Source: JAENVU01 sp963801105 (GTDB taxonomy: Bacteria; Actinomycetota; Acidimicrobiia; IMCC26256; JAENVU01). Taken from it: a stretch of 64,000 nt of DNA. The stretch is taken from positions 2,914,001 through 2,978,000 of the forward strand of contig CAWDDH010000003.1 in assembly GCA_963801105.1 (NCBI GenBank), read 5' to 3'. Every line of letters starts with the position of its first letter. The first letter of the stretch is position 1. The notes below the pieces were generated by a model. The model made no database searches. It worked only from the letters and a program-made list of their open reading frames with translations, and had not been told where the DNA came from. Below, piece after piece: positions 52,532 to 61,580 of this stretch. Made by a program: the position numbers and the translations under genes.

Positions 52532-52831
52532 ATGCCGTCATCCCACAACCCGCTCGACGCCTGGGACTACTGGGTCGGTGAGCTGGAGCAGCACCCTCTC
52601 GACCAGGAGGCCTACGAGCAACTGCTCCAGGCACGGGCCGAACTCCACGAGGCGCTCGAGATCTCCGGGCGCGAGGAGATGTGGAAGTCCGCCGACAAGA
52701 TCGACCACCGCTTCCACGTCCTCACCCAACGCGTGAGCGACAGCCCCTTCGCGGCGGAAGACCGCGTCGGCTGGTGGTGGAACCGCCTCCCGGCGGCCAA
52801 GAAGTACCGCGCCTACCTCGACGCCACCTGA
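52532..52831 (+). CDS. Small hypothetical protein
   Basis: A 99-residue, mainly helical, charged protein: LDAWDYWVGELEQHPLDQEA, YEQLLQARAELHEALEISG, WWWNRLPAAKKYRAYLD. ATG 52532 and the in-frame GTG 52529 are both possible starts. It lies 54 bases after the acyl-CoA dehydrogenase and converges on the P450 gene. No known family. Confidence 0.55.
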   Translation: MPSSHNPLDAWDYWVGELEQHPLDQEAYEQLLQARAELHEALEISGREEMWKSADKIDHRFHVLTQRVSDSPFAAEDRVGWWWNRLPAAKKYRAYLDAT

Positions 52832-52846
52832 ACCGCCGCGCGTCGC

Positions 52847-54037
52847 TCAGACGCGGACCGGGACGTTGCTGTAGCCCGCCACATTGCTCATGTGCACCCG
52901 GCGGCACCCCGACTCGTCGACCTCGTAGTCCGGCCAGCGCGTCGCGATCTCGTCGAACGCGATCCGCGACTCGAGCCGCGCCAGCGCAGCTCCGAGGCAC
53001 GTGTGGATGCCGTGCCCGAACCCCACGTTGAGCCTCAGCGGCCGGGTCACGTCGAATCGATCCGGATCCGGATAGGCCCGCTCGTCCCGATTCGCGGCTC
53101 CCGTGATGAGCAGCACCGGCTGCTCGGCCGGGATCGTCACGCCGTGCCACTCGGTCGCGGCCGTGCTCCAGCGCCCCTGGTACTGCGACGGCGCCCAGTA
53201 CCGCAGGATCTCCTCGACCGCAGGAACGAGCAGGTCCCGGTCCTCGCGGACCTCGACCCACTCGTCGGGGTTCCGGGCGAACAGCACCGCACCGTTGCCG
53301 ATGAGCTTGGTGACCGTCTCGCTCCCGGCCCCCGCGAGCAGGAGCGCGAACCCGGCGACCTCCTCGTCGGTGAGCCCGGTCTCGATCAGCCCGGACAGCA
53401 TGTCGTCGGTCGGCCGCGCCCGCTTCTCCTGGGCCAGGCCGTGGATGTAGATCCCGATGTTGAGCGCGGCCTCCATGCCCTCCGCGGTCGGCTTCGGGTT
53501 GCCGGGCTCGCGACTCAGCATCGTGTCGGTCCAGTGCCGGATCTGCTGGCGGTCCGCCTGGGGAACTCCCAGGATCACCGAGATCACCTCGACCGGGAAC
53601 GGTCCGGAGAAGTCGGCGACGATGTCGAACTGCTCGCCGTCGAGCGGGTCGAGGTACTTGCAGACCAGGCCCCGGATCATCGGCTCGAGGTCGGCGACGG
53701 CCTTGGGCGTGAACACCCGGCTGACCAGGCCCCGCATCCGGTCGTGGTCCGGCGGGTCCATGAAGATGATCGAGCCGGTCGCGGCCGCGAGGAGCGCCGA
53801 GCCGCCCGGCTCGGTGAGCATGTCGATCGTGATGCCCTGCGTGCTCGTGAACGTCCGCCAGTCCCGATGCGCGGCGACCACGTCGTCGTAACGCGACAGT
53901 GCGTAGAAGCCGTAATGGTCGTTGCGGTACACCGGGGCCTCGTCGCGCATCCGTCGATAGACCTCGTACGGGTCGTTGAAGAAGACCTCCGAGTACGGGT
54001 CGAACTCCAGGGGTGGCGCCACGGCTTCACCGGTCAT
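52847..54037 (-). CDS. Cytochrome P450
   Basis: A 396-residue soluble monooxygenase. The I-helix oxygen motif is LLAGAGSETVT, the K-helix ExxR is in VEEILRYWAP, and the haem loop is VGFGHGIHTCLGAALARLES with the Cys ligand. Length is typical of bacterial P450s. ATG 54037 overlaps the stop of the thiolase-like gene (ATGA), and that gene overlaps crotonase, so the three form one operon. Electron partners are not adjacent; the ferredoxin at 37,982 is a candidate. Confidence 0.92.
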   Translation of the reverse strand: MTGEAVAPPLEFDPYSEVFFNDPYEVYRRMRDEAPVYRNDHYGFYALSRYDDVVAAHRDWRTFTSTQGITIDMLTEPGGSALLAAATGSIIFMDPPDHDRMRGLVSRVFTPKAVADLEPMIRGLVCKYLDPLDGEQFDIVADFSGPFPVEVISVILGVPQADRQQIRHWTDTMLSREPGNPKPTAEGMEAALNIGIYIHGLAQEKRARPTDDMLSGLIETGLTDEEVAGFALLLAGAGSETVTKLIGNGAVLFARNPDEWVEVREDRDLLVPAVEEILRYWAPSQYQGRWSTAATEWHGVTIPAEQPVLLITGAANRDERAYPDPDRFDVTRPLRLNVGFGHGIHTCLGAALARLESRIAFDEIATRWPDYEVDESGCRRVHMSNVAGYSNVPVRV

Positions 54038-55521
54038 GCGACCACCATATTCACGCCGTCTCGCTCCGGGTGCGAAGCGAGGCGCACCGTCCTCCCCACC
54101 CACTCGGTCGTCTCCGCCTCGGCGAGAAGCTCGGGCGCCTCGATGCGGGCGTAGGTACGGGCGCCGGTGCCCGGCAGGTCGCACACGGCGACCCCCCACT
54201 CGGGCGCCCCGTCGCGACCGTGCACGACGGTGGAGGCGGCCACGGTGGCCGGACCCTCGTGGCGGTCCTCGATCGCGACGGTCTCGGGTGCGGGCGCCGG
54301 CGACGGGATCAGCGCCGTCGGCTCACCGTCGGGCGGTCGCGTCGAGTACACGCCCGCCGCGTGCTTGGTCATGTGCATCCCGACCCCGGTGACCAGGCCG
54401 GAGGAGCCGGGATCGGCACGCAGCACCCGGGTCATCTGCGCGATTGCATGCGTGAGGTAGTCGCTCCCGGCGCCGCCGTGGTACGGCAGGCCTCCGGTGA
54501 CGGTGAGCGGACGCGGGTCGGTGGGCGTGATGCCCAGCGCGTCACGCATGAAGTTCACCGACGAGGCGAAGCACGAGTAGAGGTCGAGATGAGCCACGTC
54601 GTCGATGCGGATCCCGGCAACTGCCATCGCGTCATGGGCGGCGATCCGCATCGCGGGCGACTCCCACAGCGCCGGGTGCTCACCGACGTAGACCGGGTCC
54701 GTCGCGTACTGCCAACCCCGCGGGTAGACGCGCCGGTCCCGGTCGATCCCGAGCGCGTCGGCGCGCTCCTCGCTGACGACGAGCACCGCCGCGGCCATGT
54801 CGACGTCCATGATCGACACCATGTACTTCGTGTACGGGGAGGCGACGATCCGGTTCTCGGCCGTCGGCGTGACGATCTCCGCCGCGCTCCGCTCGATCGG
54901 GAACCACGCCTCCGGGTTCCGGGCGGCGACCTCGGTGAAGCGGTGCCACTGGGCGCCGAGCTGCTGCCGGTACTCGTCGAGGTCCCTCCCGAGGTGGCCG
55001 CGCCGCGCGTTGTCGAACAGCGCGAAGGTCAGCCAGGCCTGGAACACCTCGTGCGCGACCTCCGCGGGATGGAACGGGGCTTCCCACGGGAACCGCGGCT
55101 TCCGCTCCGGTCGGAACGAGTACTGCAGGCGGTCGCCGCGCTTGCGCGCCCGCCGTTGCGTGTCGAGCGCCTCGGCGCCGACGACCAGCGCGACGTCGAC
55201 CTCGCCGCGCGCGATTCGCGCCGCGGAGTCCTGCACGAGCACCTGCGGCGTGGTGCCGCCGATGCCGGAGTACTCCCGCCGGCGCGGCGCGCTCCCCAGG
55301 CGCTCGCACAGCCGGTCCACCGGCGCGTCGTACTGCCAGGTCTGGCAGTACACGACATCCACGGAGTCCAGGCGCGGCACCAGCGCGACCCCCGCGTCGG
55401 ACTCCGCCGCGCGTGTCACGTGCTCCCACATCGCGAGCGGCTCGGGGGCATCCGCGCCTCCGGGGTGCCACGTATGCGATCCGACGCCGACGATCACCGG
55501 CGTCCGCGGGTCCACGGTCAC
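54034..55521 (-). CDS. Thiolase-like protein (acetyl-CoA acetyltransferase/lipid-transfer type)
   Basis: A 495-residue protein of the thiolase superfamily: TPVIVGVGSHTWHPGGADAP at the start, YSGIGGTTPQVLVQDSAARI, ALVVGAEALDTQRRARKRG, then HLDLYSCFASSVNFMRDALG, VTGGLPYHGGAGSDYLTHAI and VTGVGMHMTKHAAGVYSTRP. The usual N-terminal catalytic Cys is not seen in its normal context, which is common in the SCPx/Ltp-like group that may act as retro-aldolases in sterol side-chain breakdown. GTG 55521 overlaps the crotonase stop. Confidence 0.82.
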   Translation of the reverse strand: MTVDPRTPVIVGVGSHTWHPGGADAPEPLAMWEHVTRAAESDAGVALVPRLDSVDVVYCQTWQYDAPVDRLCERLGSAPRRREYSGIGGTTPQVLVQDSAARIARGEVDVALVVGAEALDTQRRARKRGDRLQYSFRPERKPRFPWEAPFHPAEVAHEVFQAWLTFALFDNARRGHLGRDLDEYRQQLGAQWHRFTEVAARNPEAWFPIERSAAEIVTPTAENRIVASPYTKYMVSIMDVDMAAAVLVVSEERADALGIDRDRRVYPRGWQYATDPVYVGEHPALWESPAMRIAAHDAMAVAGIRIDDVAHLDLYSCFASSVNFMRDALGITPTDPRPLTVTGGLPYHGGAGSDYLTHAIAQMTRVLRADPGSSGLVTGVGMHMTKHAAGVYSTRPPDGEPTALIPSPAPAPETVAIEDRHEGPATVAASTVVHGRDGAPEWGVAVCDLPGTGARTYARIEAPELLAEAETTEWVGRTVRLASHPERDGVNMVVA

Positions 55522-56327
55522 CGGCCCCGCCACTCCGGCGCACGCTTCTCGGCGAAGGCGCGGGGACCCTCCTTCGCGTCCGCGGTCGCGAAGATCGCCG
55601 AGGCCAGCGTCGACTCGTTCCGGTAGGCGTCCTTCAGCGACATGCCGAGCCCCTCCCACACACTCTGCTTCGTGGCGCGGACCGCGAGGGGCGCATTGGC
55701 CGTGATCCGGCGGGCGTACGCGTACGCGGCGTCGAGCAGCTCGTCGCGCGGCACCACCGCGTTCAGCAGGCCCATCGCCATCGCGCGCTCGGCCGGGACC
55801 AGGTCCGCGCAGAGCAGGAGCTCCATCGCGTGCGGGAACGGGATCTGGCGCGGCAGGCGGACCGTGGTCCCCCCACCGGCGAAGAGACCCCGCTTCGGCT
55901 CCATCACCGCGAACTGCGCCTCGGGGCAGGCCACGCGGAGGTCGGCGCCACCGAGCATCTCCATGCCGCCGGCGGTACAGAAGCCGTTCACCGCCGCGAT
56001 GATCGGCTTCCAGATCCTCGCTCCCCGCAGCACCGCGCGCGTGCCGTCGTCGAGGCGATAGCCGTCGACCTCGGTCAGCCCCTCGTCGGCGATCCGCTTC
56101 CCGAGCGCGGTGATGGCCGGGACATAGGTCTTGAGGTCCGCGCCGGTGAAGAAGGCGTCGCCCACACCGGTGACGATCGCGACCCACGCGTCCGGGTCGG
56201 CGTCGAAGCGCTCCCAGGCCTCGCGGAGCGCCTTGAAGTGGTCGAGATCAGCGGAGTTGCGCGCCTCCGGCCGGTCGATCGTGATCAGGACGACGTGCTC
56301 GTCGTCGCGCTCGTAGTGAATGGCCAC
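55518..56327 (-). CDS. Enoyl-CoA hydratase/isomerase (crotonase) family protein
   Basis: A 269-residue crotonase: ITIDRPEARNSADLDHFKAL, oxyanion loop AFFTGADLKTYVP, KPIIAAVNGFCTAGGMEML, MEPKRGLFAGGGTTVRLPRQ. In the usual Glu-Glu hydratase pattern the second site is near GMEML and KRGLFAG; only one clear acid is seen, so an isomerase or other crotonase reaction is possible. A GTG start at 56327. First gene of the crotonase-thiolase-P450 operon. Confidence 0.85.
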   Translation of the reverse strand: MAIHYERDDEHVVLITIDRPEARNSADLDHFKALREAWERFDADPDAWVAIVTGVGDAFFTGADLKTYVPAITALGKRIADEGLTEVDGYRLDDGTRAVLRGARIWKPIIAAVNGFCTAGGMEMLGGADLRVACPEAQFAVMEPKRGLFAGGGTTVRLPRQIPFPHAMELLLCADLVPAERAMAMGLLNAVVPRDELLDAAYAYARRITANAPLAVRATKQSVWEGLGMSLKDAYRNESTLASAIFATADAKEGPRAFAEKRAPEWRGR

Positions 56328-56361
56328 GCGGACGCTCCCCTCGACTCGGAGGGCACCGTAG

Positions 56362-57264
56362 TCAGGAGGGCGTGGCGTCGGGCGCGACCTCGGGCACCGC
56401 CTCGGTGCTGCGCCGGCCGGCCCGCCACCAGAAGACCCCGCCCACGAGCAGTGCGAGCCCGAAGAAGCCCAGGAGCATCTCGTTCGGTGCGTCGAGCAGC
56501 TTCGCCCCCGAGGCGATGAGCACGACGACGAGAATCGGGCGGATCACGTGGTCGGCGGCCCGTGACGAGACGCGCGCGCCGATGATCACGCCGGGGATCG
56601 CCCCGAGCAGCAACGATCCGGCGAGCCCGAACTCGACGTCGCCGAAGAGCAGGTGGCCCAGCGCCGCGGCGCCGACGAGCGGGACGGCCTGGACGAGGTC
56701 GGTCCCCACGAGTTGGCCGGCGGCGAGCGTGGGGTAGAGCAGGAGGAGCAGGACGATGATCAGGGAGCCGGAGCCCACCGATGTCATGCCGACGATCAGC
56801 CCGCCGGCGACGCCGATGAGGAACGTGGGCAGGGGCCGGACCAGGAGGGAGTGCTGGGCGCCGTCGACGGGCCGGTGCGTCCCGCGGCGACGGCTGATCT
56901 CGTGCCGCACGACCATCGAGATCGCGGCCATGAGGAGCGCGTATCCGAGATACCGCTGGACGAGATCCGAGACGTCGTCGCCGCCGAGTGCGTTGAGGAG
57001 CACGACCCCGAGGAAGGCGGACGGCACCGAGCCGAGGCACAGCCACTTGACCAGGCCGTAGTTGACCGTGCCCTCCTTCGCGTGGACGCTGGCACCGAAG
57101 GGCTTCATGACGAGCGACACGACGAGATCGCTCGACACCGCGGTGACCGGGTCCACGCCGAAGAAGATCACGAGCATCGGCGTCATCAGCGCGCCGCCCC
57201 CCATGCCGGTGAGTCCGACGACGACGCCCACCCCCAGGCCCCCGAGTACCAGCAACCCGTCCAC
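56362..57264 (-). CDS. TauE/SafE (TSUP) family permease
   Basis: A 300-residue membrane protein with about eight spans and the TSUP repeats GVGVVVGLTGMGGGALMTPM and GVAGGLIVGMTSVGSGSLII. Members export sulfite, sulfoacetate or other sulfur anions, or take up sulfate. It lies divergently from the Rrf2 gene and next to the sulfate assimilation genes, which supports a sulfur role. Confidence 0.85.
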   Translation of the reverse strand: MDGLLVLGGLGVGVVVGLTGMGGGALMTPMLVIFFGVDPVTAVSSDLVVSLVMKPFGASVHAKEGTVNYGLVKWLCLGSVPSAFLGVVLLNALGGDDVSDLVQRYLGYALLMAAISMVVRHEISRRRGTHRPVDGAQHSLLVRPLPTFLIGVAGGLIVGMTSVGSGSLIIVLLLLLYPTLAAGQLVGTDLVQAVPLVGAAALGHLLFGDVEFGLAGSLLLGAIPGVIIGARVSSRAADHVIRPILVVVLIASGAKLLDAPNEMLLGFFGLALLVGGVFWWRAGRRSTEAVPEVAPDATPS

Positions 57265-57333
57265 GCTGCTCCCCCCGTCGGTGCGACGGCGCCCAACCCG
57301 GCGCTCCCACCCCGCGACCGTTCCGCTATCTGC

Positions 57334-57353
57334 ACTAAGTTAGTCGGGATTAT
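57334..57353. promoter_or_regulatory. AT-rich box ahead of the Rrf2/cys operon
   Basis: ACTAAGTTAGTCGGGATTAT stands out as AT-rich in the 132-base spacer between the TSUP and Rrf2 genes. It contains two TTAG/CTAA-type half-sites and ends 43 bases ahead of the Rrf2 start. It could be the Rrf2 operator, a -10 region, or both. Confidence 0.45.
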
Positions 57354-57396
57354 CGGGCTGGGCAACCATGGCGACCCGGTCCGCTACGGTGCCGCC

Positions 57397-57855
57397 GTGC
57401 GGATCTCGGCCAAGGCGGACTACGCGGTGCGGCTCACGGCCGAGCTGGCCGCCGCGCCGACCGACACTCCGGTCACCGGCCCCGCCCTCGCCGCCGCCCA
57501 GGGTGCGCCACTCGCCTTCTGCGAGAACATCCTCGGCTCGCTCCGGACCGCCGGCGTCGTCCAGTCCCGCCGGGGTGCCGTGGGCGGTTACCTCCTCGCC
57601 CGACCCGCCGCCGACGTGACCGTGGCCGACGTGATCCGGGCCGTCGACGGTCCGCTCGCCGCGGTGCACGGCGACGCGCCGGAAACGGTCGCCTACCCAG
57701 GCCCCGCCGCGCGCCTCGCCGACGTGTGGATCGCGGTACGCGCCAGCCTCCGCGACGTGCTCGAAGGCGTCACGATCGCGGATCTCGCCGCCGGGCGGCT
57801 CCCGGCCCGGATCGAGAAGCTCGCCGCGATCCCCGATGCTCGCCATCGCCGATGA
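57397..57855 (+). CDS. Rrf2-family transcriptional regulator
   Basis: A 152-residue regulator: RISAKADYAVRLTAELAAAP, FCENILGSLRTAGVVQSRRG, GGYLLARPAADVTVADVIRA. It has a single Cys, so it lacks the three-Cys iron-sulfur site of IscR/NsrR and is more like CymR-type sulfur regulators. GTG 57397; cysQ follows after 24 bases. It probably controls the cys genes and the divergent TSUP permease. Confidence 0.85.
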   Translation: MRISAKADYAVRLTAELAAAPTDTPVTGPALAAAQGAPLAFCENILGSLRTAGVVQSRRGAVGGYLLARPAADVTVADVIRAVDGPLAAVHGDAPETVAYPGPAARLADVWIAVRASLRDVLEGVTIADLAAGRLPARIEKLAAIPDARHRR

Positions 57856-57879
57856 CCACGGACCCGAGACGGAGCTGAC

Positions 57880-58608
57880 GTGAACGACCACGAACTGGCC
57901 GCGGCGATCGCGCGGGAGGCAGGCGACCTTCTCCTCGCGCTCCGCCCGACGATCGCCGACCCGACCGAGTTGAAGGCCGCCGGCGACGCGCGGGCGAACG
58001 TGCTCATCCTCGACCGCCTGCACCGCGAGCGACCTCGAGACGCCATCCTCTCCGAGGAATCCGCCGACGACCTCGCCCGTCTCGACCACGACCGCGTCTG
58101 GATCGTCGACCCTCTCGACGGCACCCGTGAGTACGGCGAGGGCGATCGCGACGACTGGGCCGTCCACGTGGCGCTCTCGATCCGGGGTTCGGCGGCGATC
58201 GGGGCCGTCGCCCTCCCGGCCCAGGGCCTCGTCTACGCCACCGAGCCCGTCCCCACGCTCCCCGCCCGCGAGGACGGTCCGCCCCGGCTGGTGGTCTCGC
58301 GTACCCGTCCGCCCGCGATCACCGAGGCGCTCCAGCACGCCCTCGACGCCGAGCTCGTGCCGATGGGCTCGGCCGGCGCGAAGGCGATGGCGATCCTCCA
58401 GGGCCGGGTCGACGTCTACGCCCACGCCGGCGGGCAGTACCAGTGGGATTCCGCCGCGCCGGTGGCCGTCGCGGCCGCCGCCGGGCTCCACGTCTCCCGC
58501 CTCGACGGCACCCCGCTCGTGTACAACGACGCCGAGCGCTCCCTCCCGGATCTGCTGATCTGCCGGCCCGAGTACGCCGCCGCCGTGATCGAGGTGGTGA
58601 ACACATGA
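57880..58608 (+). CDS. cysQ: 3'(2'),5'-bisphosphate nucleotidase (CysQ-like)
   Basis: A 242-residue inositol-monophosphatase-fold enzyme that removes PAP, the by-product of PAPS use. Metal-binding motifs: ILSEESADD (Glu-Glu) and WIVDPLDGTREYGEG (DPxDGT). The C-terminal GGQYQWDSAAPVAVAAAA carries the last metal Asp. GGAGCTGAC precedes GTG 57880. Position ahead of cysD supports the name over a general inositol phosphatase. Confidence 0.88.
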   Translation: MNDHELAAAIAREAGDLLLALRPTIADPTELKAAGDARANVLILDRLHRERPRDAILSEESADDLARLDHDRVWIVDPLDGTREYGEGDRDDWAVHVALSIRGSAAIGAVALPAQGLVYATEPVPTLPAREDGPPRLVVSRTRPPAITEALQHALDAELVPMGSAGAKAMAILQGRVDVYAHAGGQYQWDSAAPVAVAAAAGLHVSRLDGTPLVYNDAERSLPDLLICRPEYAAAVIEVVNT

Positions 58609-58639
58609 CGCCCCCGCCCGATCGAGCGTCCGTTCCCGG

Positions 58640-58651
58640 GCAGTACACTGC
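58640..58651. promoter_or_regulatory. Inverted repeat ahead of cysD
   Basis: GCAGT-AC-ACTGC, a perfect 12-base inverted repeat in the 70-base cysQ-cysD spacer; TACACT inside it could be a -10 hexamer. No matching -35 box is visible. Confidence 0.3.
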
Positions 58652-58678
58652 TCCGTTCCTGGCGACCCGGAGGACCCG

Positions 58679-59587
58679 GTGACCGACACGACGATCTCGC
58701 ACCTCGACGCCCTCGAGGCCGAGTCGATCCACATCATGCGCGAGGTGGCCGCCGAGTTCGAGCGGCCCGTCCTGCTCTTCTCGGGCGGGAAGGACTCCGC
58801 GCTCATGCTCAAGCTGGCCGAGAAGGCCTTCTGGCCCGCCCGGCTGCCGTTCCCGCTCATGCACGTGGACACCGGCCACAACTTCGCCGAGGTGCTCGAC
58901 TTCCGGGACCGGCGCGCCGCGGAGCTCGGCGTGCCGTTGGTCGTGGCCTCCGTGCAGAAGTCGATCGACGAGGGCCGCGTCCACGAGGACACCGGCCCCA
59001 AGGCCACCCGCAACCGGCTCCAGAGCGTGACCCTGCTCGACGCGATCGAGCAGCACGGGTTCGACGCCGTCTTCGGCGGGGGCCGCCGGGACGAGGACAA
59101 GGCCCGGGCCAAGGAGCGGGTCTTCTCCTTCCGGGACGACTTCGGCCAGTGGGACCCGAAGAACCAGCGGCCCGAGCTCTGGAACCTCTACAACGCCCGG
59201 CACCGCAAGGGTGAGCACATCCGCGTCTTCCCGATCTCGAACTGGACCGAGATGGACGTGTGGCAGTACATCGAGCGGGAGGACATCGAGCTGCCGTCGA
59301 TCTACTTCGCCCATCGGCGCCAGGTCTTCCGCCGGGACGGCATGCTCCTCGCGCTCACCGAGCACGTGTCGCTCCTGCCCGACGAGGAGCTCGAGGAGAT
59401 CGTCGTGCGCTTCCGGACCGTCGGGGACGCGACCTGCACGGGCGCGGTCGAATCCCCCGCCGCGACCGCCGCCGACATCATCCTCGAGGTCGCCGCCAGC
59501 CGGATCACCGAGCGCGGCGAGACGCGGGCGGACGACAAGTTCAACGAAGCCTCGATGGAGGACCGGAAGAAGGAGGGCTACTTCTGA
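58679..59587 (+). CDS. cysD: Sulfate adenylyltransferase subunit 2
   Basis: The adenylating subunit of ATP sulfurylase, making APS from sulfate and ATP. The 302-residue protein shows the PP-loop VLLFSGGKDSALML, MHVDTGHNFAEVLDFRD, FGGGRRDEDKARAKERVFSF and the RTVGDATCTGAVES block. GTG 58679 and family length match. Its stop overlaps the cysN ATG (TGATG). The spacer after cysQ has its own possible promoter. Confidence 0.95.
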   Translation: MTDTTISHLDALEAESIHIMREVAAEFERPVLLFSGGKDSALMLKLAEKAFWPARLPFPLMHVDTGHNFAEVLDFRDRRAAELGVPLVVASVQKSIDEGRVHEDTGPKATRNRLQSVTLLDAIEQHGFDAVFGGGRRDEDKARAKERVFSFRDDFGQWDPKNQRPELWNLYNARHRKGEHIRVFPISNWTEMDVWQYIEREDIELPSIYFAHRRQVFRRDGMLLALTEHVSLLPDEELEEIVVRFRTVGDATCTGAVESPAATAADIILEVAASRITERGETRADDKFNEASMEDRKKEGYF

Positions 59588-60834
59588 TGGAGATGCTCCG
59601 ATTCGCCACCGCCGGTTCGGTCGACGACGGCAAGAGCACGCTGATCGGCCGGCTGCTCCTCGACTCGAAGCAGATCTTCGAGGATCAGCTCGAGTCCGTC
59701 GAGCGCACGTCGCGGGAAAGGGGGTTCGACTACACGAACCTGGCACTGCTCACCGACGGTCTGCGGGCCGAGCGCGAGCAGGGCATCACCATCGACGTGG
59801 CCTACCGCTACTTCGCGACCCCACGGCGGAAGTTCATCATCGCCGACACCCCGGGCCATGTGCAGTACACGCGCAACATGGTCACCGGAGCCAGCACGGC
59901 CGACCTCGCTCTCATCCTCGTCGACGCGCGGCACGGCGTGGTCGAGCAGTCCCGTCGCCACGCGGTGATCGCGTCGCTGCTCTCCGTGCGTCACCTGGTC
60001 CTCTGCGTCAACAAGATGGACCTCGTCGACTACGACCAGCTGGTCTTCGACCGGATCTCGGAGGAGTTCCGCGAGTGGGCCGGCAAGCTCGACATCACCG
60101 ACCTGACGTTCATCCCGGTCTCGGCCCTCCACGGGGACAACGTCACCGAGCACAGCCCCAACATGCGCTGGTACGACGGCTCGACGCTGCTCCACCACCT
60201 GGAGCACCTCTACATCGGATCGGACCGCAACCTGATCGACTCGCGCATGCCGGTGCAGTTCGTCATCCGCCCGATGACCGACGCGTTCCACGACTACCGC
60301 GGCTACGCGGGCCAGGTCGCGGGCGGCACGTTCCGTCCCGGCGACGAGGTGCTGGTGCTCCCCTCCGGCCTCACCACCCGCATCGCCGGCATCGATCTCT
60401 ACGGCACCGAGCTCGAGGAAGCGATCCCGCCGATGTCGGTGACCATCCGGCTCGAGGACAACATCGACATCAGCCGCGGGGACCTCATCTGTCGCCCGAA
60501 CAACGCGCCGAGCGTCACCCAGGAGATCGACGCCATGATCTGCTGGTTCAGCGAGCGTCCGCTCGAGGTCGGTGGGAAGTACGCGATCAAGCACACCACC
60601 CGCTCGGCCCGCGCGCTCGTCCGGGATCTGCACTACCGGATGGACGTGAACTCGCTCTCGCGGGACGAGACCTCGGGCACCCTGAACATGAACGACATGG
60701 GCCGGGTGAGCCTGCGGGTGACCACTCCCCTGTTCGTCGACGAGTATCGGCGCAACCGCACGACCGGTTCGTTCATCCTCATCGACGAGCGCTCGAACGA
60801 GACCGTCGGCGCCGGCATGATCCTGGACGCATAG
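59587..60834 (+). CDS. cysN: Sulfate adenylyltransferase subunit 1 (GTPase)
   Basis: The GTPase subunit that drives APS formation with CysD. Motifs: G1 AGSVDDGKSTLIGRLL, G3 DTPGHVQYTRNMVTGAS, G4 NKMDLVDY, G5 VSALHGDN. At 415 residues it lacks a fused APS kinase; cysC is a separate gene 11 bases downstream, unlike the fused CysNC of mycobacteria. Confidence 0.95.
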   Translation: MEMLRFATAGSVDDGKSTLIGRLLLDSKQIFEDQLESVERTSRERGFDYTNLALLTDGLRAEREQGITIDVAYRYFATPRRKFIIADTPGHVQYTRNMVTGASTADLALILVDARHGVVEQSRRHAVIASLLSVRHLVLCVNKMDLVDYDQLVFDRISEEFREWAGKLDITDLTFIPVSALHGDNVTEHSPNMRWYDGSTLLHHLEHLYIGSDRNLIDSRMPVQFVIRPMTDAFHDYRGYAGQVAGGTFRPGDEVLVLPSGLTTRIAGIDLYGTELEEAIPPMSVTIRLEDNIDISRGDLICRPNNAPSVTQEIDAMICWFSERPLEVGGKYAIKHTTRSARALVRDLHYRMDVNSLSRDETSGTLNMNDMGRVSLRVTTPLFVDEYRRNRTTGSFILIDERSNETVGAGMILDA

Positions 60835-60845
60835 TCCCGCCTGCG

Positions 60846-61445
60846 ATGGCCGAGCCCGCGAAGAGCCCGAACGTCGTCTTCCACGAGGGGACCGTCACCC
60901 GCGAGCAGCGCCGCGCCGCAACCGGCCACGACGGCATGACGGTCTGGCTCACCGGGCTCTCGGGCTCAGGGAAGTCGACGGTCGCGGTGGCGCTCGAACA
61001 CGGCCTCGTCGCCGCGGGGATTCCCGCCTACCTGCTCGACGGCGACAACCTCCGCCACGGCCTCAACGGTGACCTCGGCTTCGACGCGGCGTCGCGCAAC
61101 GAGAACGTCCGGCGGGCCGGTGAGGTGGCCACCCTGTTCGCCGACGCGGGCGTGGTGGCGATCGTGCCGCTGATCAGCCCGTACCGCGCCGACCGGGACC
61201 GGGTGCGGTCGCGGCACGCCGAGCTGGGCCTGCGCTTCGTCGAGGTCTTCGTGGACACCCCGCTCGAGCTCTGCGAGCAACGAGACCCGAAGGGGCTCTA
61301 CGCCAAGGCCCGCGCCGGGGAGATCACCGGCTTCACCGGCATCGACGATCCGTACGAAGCTCCGCTCGAACCCGAGCTGGTCCTGACCCCCGGCCCGACG
61401 CCCGCCGAGGCCGCGGGAGTGGTCGCCGCGCTACTGGGCAGCTGA
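60846..61445 (+). CDS. cysC: Adenylylsulfate kinase
   Basis: Phosphorylates APS to PAPS. The 199-residue protein has the P-loop WLTGLSGSGKSTVAVAL, LDGDNLRHGLNGDLGF, RRAGEVATLFADAGVVAIVP and the lid region DPKGLYAKARAGEITGFTGI. ATG 60846. About 30 residues precede the usual core start. No PAPS or APS reductase gene is visible downstream before the epimerase. Confidence 0.94.
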   Translation: MAEPAKSPNVVFHEGTVTREQRRAATGHDGMTVWLTGLSGSGKSTVAVALEHGLVAAGIPAYLLDGDNLRHGLNGDLGFDAASRNENVRRAGEVATLFADAGVVAIVPLISPYRADRDRVRSRHAELGLRFVEVFVDTPLELCEQRDPKGLYAKARAGEITGFTGIDDPYEAPLEPELVLTPGPTPAEAAGVVAALLGS

Positions 61446-61580
61446 GGCTCCGCGCGCGTCCGCGGTCGTGGCGTCCGCCCCGACCTGGTTGCACTGGTCG
61501 CGGCCTGGACCCCGCGAACGGTGCCCGAGTGGCTGCTCCGATGACAGCGCAGGGACCACCTGCAGTTGCCGACCCGGGTG

